Assembly: GCF_900111745.1 (NCBI RefSeq)
Contig: NZ_FOIJ01000002.1
Location: 496,001-560,000 of the forward strand
DNA length: 64,000 bases
From: Stigmatella erecta
Lineage (GTDB): Bacteria > Myxococcota > Myxococcia > Myxococcales > Myxococcaceae
Reading direction: 5' to 3'
Part shown: positions 27,681-34,826 of the stretch, piece by piece
Layout: each line of letters opens with the position of its first letter
How positions within the stretch are numbered: the first letter of the stretch is position 1
Program-made: the position numbers and the translations under genes
The notes under the pieces: generated by a model
Told to the model about the DNA's origin: nothing
Seen by the model: the letters and a program-made list of their open reading frames with translations, nothing else
The model's database searches: none

Positions 27681-28247
27681 ATGATGGCGACGACGGCAAC
27701 GACGGCAACCCCTCGCAAGGCCCTGTCCGTGGATTCCCAGGCGCTCCACCGGATGCGTTCCTTCCCGGTGGAAGGCGGCGAGGCCACCAACAACGTGGTT
27801 TCCCTGGAAGCCTACCTGCGCGAGTCCCTGCCGGTGGAGCTGGGCCGCGTGGCCGAGGAAGTCATCGGGCAGATGGCGGGCGAGGGCCTCCTGGCGGGCA
27901 TCGAGGTGCTCTACCACCTGGCCGAGGAGACCGTGCAGGTGGATCTGCCCCGGCGCCCGTTCGAGCAGGTGGTGGAGCTGCTCGTGGCCGCCTCCGCCCA
28001 GGCGATGCAGGGGGTGGCCGGCAAGCCCCACGTGCTGCGCGTCATCATCGAGGCGGCGGACGCGTTCGGTGACTACGGCCCGCGCCTGCGGCTGCAGGAC
28101 ACCGGCGAGGCCGTCTCCGCCGCCACGCTCGAGGCGGTGGCCGAGCGCGTGGAGAAGCTGGGCGCGAAGCTGACGGTGAAGAACCGGCCCTCGGGCGGGA
28201 ACATCTTCGTGGTGGAACTGCCGCCCGAGGAGCTCGCTTCCTGGTAG
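27681..28247 (+). CDS. Stand-alone histidine-kinase-type ATPase domain protein
   Basis: The ATG at 27681 (ATGATG) gives 188 residues; the frame is open further upstream, but that part is AT-rich and not protein-like. The protein resembles a HATPase_c fold, with a long helix near 50-90, an N-box-like segment (VVELLVAASAQAMQG) and a C-terminal SGGNIFVVELP strand. No phosphoacceptor histidine domain or sensor is present. It may be an anti-sigma-like or kinase-like regulator. The G-boxes are weak, so ATP binding is uncertain. Confidence 0.65.
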   Translation: MMATTATTATPRKALSVDSQALHRMRSFPVEGGEATNNVVSLEAYLRESLPVELGRVAEEVIGQMAGEGLLAGIEVLYHLAEETVQVDLPRRPFEQVVELLVAASAQAMQGVAGKPHVLRVIIEAADAFGDYGPRLRLQDTGEAVSAATLEAVAERVEKLGAKLTVKNRPSGGNIFVVELPPEELASW

Positions 28248-28250
28248 CCG

Positions 28251-28925
28251 TTAGAACTTCACCGCCACGCCCAGCAACGTCTCCAGCGTGAAGTAGGCCT
28301 CCTCGCCGCCCAGACCCTTGCCCGCCCCCGGCACCAGCGAGGGGCCCATGCGGACATGGGCGGTCACCGCGAGGTTGCGGTCGAAGAAGTACTCCAGCCC
28401 GCCGCCCACCAGCACGGGCACCACCGCCCCGCCCCCCTCACCGAAGTAGACGTGGAAGGGCACATCCACCCCCACGTTGACCATCAGGGTGCTGCCCACG
28501 GGGACGCCCACCACGAGCCCCACCGGCAGCGTCAGCCCCACCTGGGTGTCGCCCTCGTGGAAGTAGAAGAGCAGCCCCGGCTGGAAGGTGGCCGCCAGGG
28601 CCACCTTCTCCAGTTGCAGCAGCTTCAGCCGCGAGGAGCCCTGGAACTTGAGGCCCGGCTCGACGATTTCGACGAGGCCCTCCTGGCCGTAGTTGAAGGT
28701 GAACCGGCCGCCCAGGTCCACGTTGGGCAGCACGCCCCGGAGCACCGCCAGCGACAGCCCGGGCCAACCGGCCTGGCCGGAGAACACGGTGTTGCCCTCG
28801 CCCACGGTGTCCGCGGCGAGCGCGGACCATCCCTGGCCCCGGCCATAGGAGGTGGGCTCCTGCGCGAGCGAGACGGACGAAGCCAGGACACAACCAAGAA
28901 CGAGCACGGGAGCAAACCGCTTCAC
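28251..28925 (-). CDS. Outer-membrane beta-barrel protein of unknown function
   Basis: The GTG at 28925, preceded by GAGGG, gives 224 residues starting with a clean signal peptide (VLVLGCVLASSVSLAQ). An ATG at 28976 would place 17 polar residues before it and is less likely. The mature part shows alternating beta strands with many Gly and aromatic residues and ends in GVAVKF, a C-terminal Phe signal for barrel insertion. It is the last gene of the deoC, dksA-like, phosphomutase run (58-bp gap) and may be another nutrient porin. Confidence 0.7.
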   Translation of the reverse strand: MKRFAPVLVLGCVLASSVSLAQEPTSYGRGQGWSALAADTVGEGNTVFSGQAGWPGLSLAVLRGVLPNVDLGGRFTFNYGQEGLVEIVEPGLKFQGSSRLKLLQLEKVALAATFQPGLLFYFHEGDTQVGLTLPVGLVVGVPVGSTLMVNVGVDVPFHVYFGEGGGAVVPVLVGGGLEYFFDRNLAVTAHVRMGPSLVPGAGKGLGGEEAYFTLETLLGVAVKF

Positions 28926-28983
28926 GAAGCCCTCTGCGAAAAGGGCCGCGCACGGGCGCGGCCGGTGGGAAGACACGGCGGAC

Positions 28984-30711
28984 TCAGGCGGGCTGTCCCC
29001 GCTCCCGCGCGAGCGCCACGAAGGCGTCGATGCACGTGCGCAGGTGCGCCTCGGCCCGCGCGCGGGCCTGCACCAGCGGCTCCCCCCCGGCGGGGGTCTC
29101 CTTCAGCTCGAAGTAGTATTTGATCTTCGGCTCGGTGCCCGAGGGCCGCAGGGTGACCCGCCCCCCGCCCTCCAGCTCGAAGGCGATGACGTTCGAGGGC
29201 GGCAGCCCCTGCACGCCCTGCTTGTAGTCCTTGACGTTCTGGACGGCGTAGGCGCCGACCCGCGGGGGCGGCTGCTTCCGGAAGCCGTCCATGATGCGCG
29301 AGATGGTCTGAGCCCCCTCGGCGCCCGGGAAGGTGAAGTTGCGCTGGGCCCCGACGAACAGGCCATGGCGGCGCTGGATCTCCTCCAGGTAGCCGGGCAC
29401 CGTCACCCCGCGGGACTGGCACCAGGCGGCCAGGTCCGCGAACACCAGCGCCGCGCTCACGCCGTCCTTGTCCCGCACCACCGGGCCCACCGTGTAGCCC
29501 AGGGCCTCCTCGTAGCCGAAGACGAACTGCGTGCCCTCGTCGCGCTCGCGCTCCAGCGCGCGGTTGGCGATCCACTTGAAGCCGGTGAGCACCTCGTCGA
29601 ACGCCACGCCCAGGTCGCGGGCGATCTGCCCGAGCTGCACGGACGAGACGATGGTGGTGGCCACGTGGGGCTTGGCATGCTTCGGCCCCTGGGTGAGCAG
29701 GTAGTGCCCCAGCAGCACGCCGATCTCGTTGCCGGTGAACATGCGCAACGTCCCATCCTTGGCCCGCGCCATCACCGCCAGCCGGTCCGCGTCCGGATCA
29801 TTGGCGAGCACGAGGTCCGCCTTGTGGCGCTCGGCGGCAGCGATGGACAGGTCCATCGCGCCCGGCTCCTCGGGGTTGGGAAAGCGCACGGTGGGAAAGG
29901 TGCCGTCCGGCCGCTGCTGCTCGGCCACCGGGTGGAAGCGCGAGAACCCCGCGGCCTTCATGACCCGCTCCATCCACGCCCCGCCCACCCCGTGCATGGC
30001 GGTGTAGACGATGGAGAGCGCGTCCGCCCCCTTGCCGAACACGCGCAGCCCGAGCAGGGCCTGGAGGTACGCCTCGCCCATCGACTCGGGGATGTCGCGC
30101 CAGAGCCCCCGCTGCCGGGCCTCGGCGGGGCTGAGCAGCCGCACCTGGTTGGCAGGCTCCACCGCCTCGATGGCGGCGGCGATGCCCTGGTCATGGGGCG
30201 GGACAATCTGCGCGCCGTTGCCCCAGTAGACCTTGTAGCCGTTGTACTCGGGCGGGTTGTGGCTGGCGGTGACCATCACCGCGGCGCACGCGCCCAGGCG
30301 CAGCGTGGCGAACGCCGTCAGGGGCGTGGGCACGAGCCCCGGAAACACGAGCGCGGGAATGCCCTCGGCGGCCAGCACGCAGGCGGTGTCCTCGGCGAAC
30401 TCGGCGCTCATGCGGCGCCCATCCCGGCCGATGACGACCCCGCGCGAGGCGGCCTCGGGCACCTGGGCCTTGAGGTAGCGCGCCAGCCCCGCCGAGGTGC
30501 GGCGCACCACGGCCCGGTTCATCCGGTTGGGGCCCGCGCCCAGCACGCCGCGCAGGCCCGCGGTGCCGAACTCCAGGTTGCCCGCGAAGCGGTCGGCCAG
30601 GTCCGCCGTGTCCCCCTGGGCCAGCACCCGGCCCAGCTCCTCGGCCGTCGTGGGGTCCGGGTCCGCCTTGCGCCACGCCTCTGCCTGCTCTCTCAGTCCC
30701 ATGGTGCTCAT
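28984..30711 (-). CDS. Phosphohexomutase/phosphopentomutase of the PGM2 type
   Basis: The ATG at 30711 has GGAGG 6 nt upstream and gives 575 residues. Motifs of the alpha-D-phosphohexomutase superfamily are present: the phosphoserine loop TASHNPPEYNGYK, metal loop NDPDADRL, sugar loop GYEEALGYTVG and the C-terminal phosphate loop LRPSGTEPKIKYY. The length and TASHNPPEYNGYK are typical of the PGM2 branch, some members of which are phosphopentomutases. Because the operon includes deoC and no deoB is visible, conversion of (deoxy)ribose-1-phosphate to the 5-phosphate is the likely role; glucose-1-phosphate mutase is the alternative. Confidence 0.9.
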   Translation of the reverse strand: MSTMGLREQAEAWRKADPDPTTAEELGRVLAQGDTADLADRFAGNLEFGTAGLRGVLGAGPNRMNRAVVRRTSAGLARYLKAQVPEAASRGVVIGRDGRRMSAEFAEDTACVLAAEGIPALVFPGLVPTPLTAFATLRLGACAAVMVTASHNPPEYNGYKVYWGNGAQIVPPHDQGIAAAIEAVEPANQVRLLSPAEARQRGLWRDIPESMGEAYLQALLGLRVFGKGADALSIVYTAMHGVGGAWMERVMKAAGFSRFHPVAEQQRPDGTFPTVRFPNPEEPGAMDLSIAAAERHKADLVLANDPDADRLAVMARAKDGTLRMFTGNEIGVLLGHYLLTQGPKHAKPHVATTIVSSVQLGQIARDLGVAFDEVLTGFKWIANRALERERDEGTQFVFGYEEALGYTVGPVVRDKDGVSAALVFADLAAWCQSRGVTVPGYLEEIQRRHGLFVGAQRNFTFPGAEGAQTISRIMDGFRKQPPPRVGAYAVQNVKDYKQGVQGLPPSNVIAFELEGGGRVTLRPSGTEPKIKYYFELKETPAGGEPLVQARARAEAHLRTCIDAFVALARERGQPA

Positions 30712-30759
30712 ATGCCCCTCCGCTCCCCCAAGGGCGCACGCGCCCCGTGCGCCACGCGT

Positions 30760-31152
30760 TCAGGTGTAATCGGTGAGCTTGCGCCGCGTGGGCCCGCCCT
30801 TGGGCTTGTCCTTGTTACCCTGGCAGTCCACGCAGAACTCCACGTAGGGCACGGCCTTGAGCCGGCCATAGGGCAGCTCGTCCCCGCACTCCTCGCACTC
30901 GCCGAAGCTGTCCGGATCATTGCGCAGCTTGCCCAGCGCCTTCACCACGCGCGCCAGCATCCCGTCCGTGTTCCGGTTCCGGCTGGAGGCGATGGCCTGC
31001 ATCATCTCGTTGAGGGGCTGCTCGTCCTCATCCCCGCCAATGCGCGCATCGTCGGTGCGGTTGGGTTCGATCTTCAACGGCACCTTGCCCGTCAATTCCG
31101 CATGCAGGGCCAACAGCAGGGTCCGCATTTCCTCTCGCTGAGCGTCCGTCAC
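30760..31152 (-). CDS. TraR/DksA-family zinc-finger protein
   Basis: The 130-residue protein has a helical N-terminal half and a C4 zinc finger (CEECGDELPYGR and FCVDCQ) at about 86-110, as in DksA and TraR regulators that reach into the RNA-polymerase secondary channel. The coiled-coil tip lacks an obvious DxxDxA motif, so its effect on transcription is hard to predict. It lies 35 bp after deoC and 48 bp before the mutase gene. The start is GTG at 31152. Confidence 0.88.
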   Translation of the reverse strand: MTDAQREEMRTLLLALHAELTGKVPLKIEPNRTDDARIGGDEDEQPLNEMMQAIASSRNRNTDGMLARVVKALGKLRNDPDSFGECEECGDELPYGRLKAVPYVEFCVDCQGNKDKPKGGPTRRKLTDYT

Positions 31153-31187
31153 AGGGGCTCCCGGGCCTCACGGGTTGCGTAGGAGGT

Positions 31188-32018
31188 TCAATACTTCGCG
31201 GTGGACTTCTGGCCGCTGACGATGGCCACCGAGGCCGACGCGCCCAGCCGGTTGGCCCCCGCCTGAATCATCTTCATCGCGTCCTCGGCGGAGCGCACCC
31301 CGCCGGAGGCCTTCACGCCCACGTCGTCGCCCACCACCTCGCGCATGAGCGCCACGTCCTCCACGGTGGCCCCGCCGGAGCTGAAGCCCGTGGAGGTCTT
31401 CACGAAGGCGGCCCCCGCGGCCTTGGCCAGCACGCAGCCGATGATCTTCTCCTCGCGCGTGAGCTGGCTCGTCTCCAGGATGACCTTCACGGGGTACGGG
31501 CGGCTCGCGCCCACCACCTGGGCGATGTCCTCGTGCACCTGCGCGTAGTCCCGGGACTTGAGCGCCCCGAGGTTGATGACCATGTCGATCTCCCGCGCCC
31601 CGGCGCGGATGGCCTCGCGGGCCTCGAAGGCCTTGGCGCTGGAGAGCGCGGCGCCCAGCGGGAAGCCCACCACGGCGATGGGCACCGTCTTCGAGCCCTC
31701 CAGCACGCGCGCCACCAGCGCCACGTTGGACGAGTTCACGCACACGGTGGCGAAGCCGTGCTGCCGGGCCTCCTCGGCCACCTTGAGGAGATCCTCGCGG
31801 CTGGCCTCGGGCTTGAGCAGCGTGTGGTCGATGTACGGCGCCAGGTCCGCGCCCGTGCGCAGGGCCTCCGGGGACACCCGCGCCGTGGCCACCTTCACCG
31901 AAGGCCCGGGGCCTTCGCCCGGGAGTGAAGGCCGCCCGCCGTCCGAGGGAGCGCCTGGAGGGGTGAGAGGGACTTCGTTCATGCCTGCCCGCGCGGAGAT
32001 GGTGTCAGCCTCGGCCAT
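31188..32018 (-). CDS. deoC: Deoxyribose-phosphate aldolase with N-terminal extension
   Basis: The catalytic core from about residue 58 (APYIDHTLLKPEA) is a full class I aldolase barrel, with the Schiff-base lysine in VGVKASGGVR, the second lysine in VKVILETSQL and the DMVINLG strand. It splits deoxyribose-5-phosphate into glyceraldehyde-3-phosphate and acetaldehyde. The 276-residue frame from ATG 32018 has about 57 extra residues; an ATG at 31982 is an alternative, and neither has a strong Shine-Dalgarno. It heads the run deoC, dksA-like, mutase, barrel, and is divergent from the MBL gene at 32128. Confidence 0.95.
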   Translation of the reverse strand: MAEADTISARAGMNEVPLTPPGAPSDGGRPSLPGEGPGPSVKVATARVSPEALRTGADLAPYIDHTLLKPEASREDLLKVAEEARQHGFATVCVNSSNVALVARVLEGSKTVPIAVVGFPLGAALSSAKAFEAREAIRAGAREIDMVINLGALKSRDYAQVHEDIAQVVGASRPYPVKVILETSQLTREEKIIGCVLAKAAGAAFVKTSTGFSSGGATVEDVALMREVVGDDVGVKASGGVRSAEDAMKMIQAGANRLGASASVAIVSGQKSTAKY

Positions 32019-32127
32019 GGCGGCGGATGTAGCCTAGATGGGGCCCCCTCGGGAAGCGCCCGGACGCGGCGGGGCCCCCATGCGCCCAGTGCCGCACACC
32101 CGGGGCAGGCGGTAGAGTCGCCGGGTG

Positions 32128-33231
32128 ATGGTTCTCCCACCGCGGCTCTGTCTGCTTTTCATCCTCCTGCTGGCCTCGGTGGGGCTGGCGGCCCCCGCGC
32201 CCGCGCCCCCGGGCAAACCCCTCACCGTGCACTTCTTCGACGTGGGCCAGGGGGACGCGGCGCTCGTCATCTCGCCCACCGGCAAGACGGTCCTCATCGA
32301 TGGCGGCCCCCCGGAGGCCGGCCCGCGGCTGGTGGAGCGGCTGCGCCAGCTCGTCCACGCCCCGTTGGATCTCGTCATCCTGACCCACCCGCACCTGGAT
32401 CACCTGGGGAGCATGCGGGACGCCATCCAGGCCGTGGGGGCGCGGCGCTTCATGGACCCGGCGTTCGACCATCCGAGCGCCGCGTACCGGGACCTGCTGG
32501 AGTTCGTGGGTAAGGAGGTGGGCCAGGTGATGACCGCCAGCCCCAACCCGAAGGCGCCCAGCACGTTCCTCACCATCGGGCTGGGCGAGGGCGTGCAGCT
32601 GACGCTCTACTGGCCCCGCCATCCGCTGGAGCCCTTCCTGAAGGACACCCGGTCCGATGCGAACTCCAACTCCATCGTCGCCCGGCTCTCCTATGGAAAG
32701 ACGTCCTTCCTCTTCACCGGCGATGCGGAGCCGGACACCGAGCAGGCCCTGCTCCAGAAGAACCTCCCCCTGGCCTCCACCGTGCTGAAGGTGGCGCACC
32801 ATGGCGGAAGACACTCCTCCACGGCGCCCTTCCTGGCCGCGGTGAGCCCCCAGGCGGCCGTCATCTCCTGCGGCGCGAACAACGAGTACGGCCACCCCAA
32901 CCCCGAAGCGCTGGAGCGCCTGGCGGGCGTGGGCGCGCGCATCTTCCGGACGGACTTGCAGGGGGACATCCAGGCCCTCAGCGACGGCACCACCGTCACC
33001 TTCCAGACCGGCCGCCCGGCGGCCCCCGCCAGGCCCGCCCCCTCCCCGGAGCGCCCCGCCGCCACCGCCGCCCCGGAGGCCCCGCGCTACATCAGCCTCA
33101 AGGGCAGCCAGGTCTTCCACCGGGAGGACTGCGCCACGCTCAGGCGGGCGAAGACGAAGGAGCGGAAAATCTATACCCGCCGCGCGGACGCCCTCCGGGA
33201 ACGCCGGGCCGCCGAGGACTGCCACCCATGA
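32128..33231 (+). CDS. Exported ComEC-like metallo-beta-lactamase-fold protein with C-terminal Ada-like zinc domain
   Basis: The 367-residue protein has a signal peptide (about 1-23). Its MBL domain is closest in style to the C-terminal domain of ComEC: HFFDVGQGDAALV, the metal motif H87-P-H89-L-D91-H92, FTGDAEPDTE and AHHGGRHSS (H224, H225). All key ligands are present. After a Pro/Ala linker, a 45-residue C-terminal domain (VFHREDCATLRRAK, ending AEDCHP) resembles the Ada-like zinc-binding tail on some thermonucleases, missing one of four expected ligands. A secreted or periplasmic nuclease or phosphodiesterase role is plausible. The stop overlaps the next start (ATGA). Confidence 0.88.
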   Translation: MVLPPRLCLLFILLLASVGLAAPAPAPPGKPLTVHFFDVGQGDAALVISPTGKTVLIDGGPPEAGPRLVERLRQLVHAPLDLVILTHPHLDHLGSMRDAIQAVGARRFMDPAFDHPSAAYRDLLEFVGKEVGQVMTASPNPKAPSTFLTIGLGEGVQLTLYWPRHPLEPFLKDTRSDANSNSIVARLSYGKTSFLFTGDAEPDTEQALLQKNLPLASTVLKVAHHGGRHSSTAPFLAAVSPQAAVISCGANNEYGHPNPEALERLAGVGARIFRTDLQGDIQALSDGTTVTFQTGRPAAPARPAPSPERPAATAAPEAPRYISLKGSQVFHREDCATLRRAKTKERKIYTRRADALRERRAAEDCHP

Positions 33232-34568
33232 ACGCGCGCCTGCTGCCCCTGCTGGCCCTGCTCCTCGCCACCGCGTGCCAGGAGCCGCCCGCGCCCCCCG
33301 CCCCGCCCCCGGCGCCCCCGCCCCCCGCGGCGAAGCGCTACTTCGCGAAGCCCGCAGATGGAAAGCTCCACGTCTACTTCCTGGACGTGGGCGCCGGGGA
33401 TGCCGCGCTCATCGTCTCGCCCGAGGGCCACACCGTCCTCATCGACACGGGCCCGGCCGCCTCCCTCAACTACCTGGTCAACCGGCTGCCGGAGCTGCTC
33501 GCCACCCGGTTGGATCTCGCCATCCTCACCCACCCCGCCCCGGACCATTACGGCGCGCTCGAGGCGGTGCAGAAGGTGGCGGACATGCGCCGGCTGCTCG
33601 AGCCCCAGCTGCCCGGCACGGCCCCCGAGTACGACGCCCTGCTCACGGCCCTGGGCACCCGGGGCGTGGAGATCTTCTCCCCGGCCCCCAACCCCAGCCA
33701 CCCCAACGAGCCGATGCGCCTGCCCCTCGGCGGGGGCGCGGAGCTGACCGTGCTCTGGCCGCGCGCGCCCACCGAGCCCCTGCTGGCCGTGGAGGGCGCC
33801 GGGCACGCCGCCAACTCCATCGTCCTGCGGCTCACCTATGGGGAGACCTCGGTGCTCTTCATGGGGGATGCCCGCGCCGAGACGGAGGCCCTGCTGCTCA
33901 AGCGCCAGGAGCCCCTGCGCGCCATGCTCCTCAAGGTGGGCGCGCACGGCGCGGCGCTCGCCACGAGCGCGGAGTTCCTCCAGGAGGTCCACCCCCAGGC
34001 CGCCATCCTGAGCCTGGGCACGCAGGGCCCCCCGGACCTGCCCGCGCCAGACACGCTGGCGAGGCTGGAGGCCGCCAAGGCCACCGTGTTCCGCACGGAC
34101 AGGGATGGAGAGATTCACGCGGTGAGCGACGGCAAGCAGTTCGTGCTCACCCCGCAGCGGCTCCCGCCCGGGAAGAGCACCCTCGCCGAGCACGTCTTCG
34201 TGCCCGAGGAAGAGGAAGCGCCCCTGGCCGTGCCGCTCGTCGCGCCCTCCAAGCCGGAGCCCGTGAAGGCCCCCCCGGTCCCCGCCAAGACCGTCTCCGG
34301 GAAGACACGCGAGGGCGAGGACCTCTCCCGCTTCGGGCAGGTGGTGGACATCGATCAGCTGCCCAAGGCGGAGCGCACCTCCCGGCAGCCCGCGAAGCCC
34401 AAGGCCACCGCGGCCACGGAGCGCTATGTCGCCAGCCGCAAGAGTGACGTCTTCCATGTCCCGGAGTGCCGCAATGCCAAGCGAATCTCGCCGGAAAACC
34501 TCATCACGTTCCGCACCCGCGAAGAGGCCGCCAAAGAGCGGCGGCCCGCCCGGGACTGCAACCCCTAG
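33228..34568 (+). CDS. Exported MBL-fold lipoprotein, paralogue of the preceding gene with degenerate metal site
   Basis: This 446-residue protein has a lipobox-like LLATAC near residue 17 and the same two-domain layout as its neighbour. The metal motif reads H102-P-A-P-D-H107 instead of HxHxDH, and the later AHHG reads GAHG, so two histidine ligands are lost while FMGDAR is kept. The C-terminal tail (VFHVPECRNAKRI, ending ARDCNP) is conserved, after a longer Pro/Lys linker. It is probably catalytically weak or dead and may pair with the upstream active copy as a regulatory or binding subunit; this is inference. Confidence 0.87.
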   Translation: MNARLLPLLALLLATACQEPPAPPAPPPAPPPPAAKRYFAKPADGKLHVYFLDVGAGDAALIVSPEGHTVLIDTGPAASLNYLVNRLPELLATRLDLAILTHPAPDHYGALEAVQKVADMRRLLEPQLPGTAPEYDALLTALGTRGVEIFSPAPNPSHPNEPMRLPLGGGAELTVLWPRAPTEPLLAVEGAGHAANSIVLRLTYGETSVLFMGDARAETEALLLKRQEPLRAMLLKVGAHGAALATSAEFLQEVHPQAAILSLGTQGPPDLPAPDTLARLEAAKATVFRTDRDGEIHAVSDGKQFVLTPQRLPPGKSTLAEHVFVPEEEEAPLAVPLVAPSKPEPVKAPPVPAKTVSGKTREGEDLSRFGQVVDIDQLPKAERTSRQPAKPKATAATERYVASRKSDVFHVPECRNAKRISPENLITFRTREEAAKERRPARDCNP

Positions 34569-34587
34569 GAAAGCCAAGGGCCGCGCC

Positions 34588-34824
34588 ATGAGCCACGCCA
34601 CCGTGGATCGCTTCGAGGAGGACCTCGCCGTGCTCATCGTGGACGGCCGCGAGGTGACGCGTCCCCGGGCCGGGCTGGCCGCCGGCGTGCGCGAGGGAGA
34701 CGTCATCGATCTGGCCACGGGCCAGGTGGACGCGAAGGCCACCGAGGCCCTGCGGGAGGAGGTGCGGCAGGCCCGCCAGCGCGCGAGCCGCTCATCGCCT
34801 CCCCCCGGAGACTTCGACCTCTAG
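34588..34824 (+). CDS. DUF3006-like small protein
   Basis: From the ATG at 34588 the product is 78 residues. It begins ATVDRFEEDLAVLIVDGRE and continues with AGVREGDVIDL, the pattern of DUF3006 proteins. From general knowledge, this family often lies beside ComEC-like MBL-fold genes in other bacteria, as here, 19 bp after the second MBL gene. Its function is unknown. It ends 2 bp before the convergent GltJ-like gene. Confidence 0.75.
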   Translation: MSHATVDRFEEDLAVLIVDGREVTRPRAGLAAGVREGDVIDLATGQVDAKATEALREEVRQARQRASRSSPPPGDFDL

Positions 34825-34826
34825 GG

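Noticed and set aside
32128-34568. A true competence (comEC) gene
   Set aside because: Both proteins lack the ComEC membrane channel domain and have export signals; only the MBL domain is shared.
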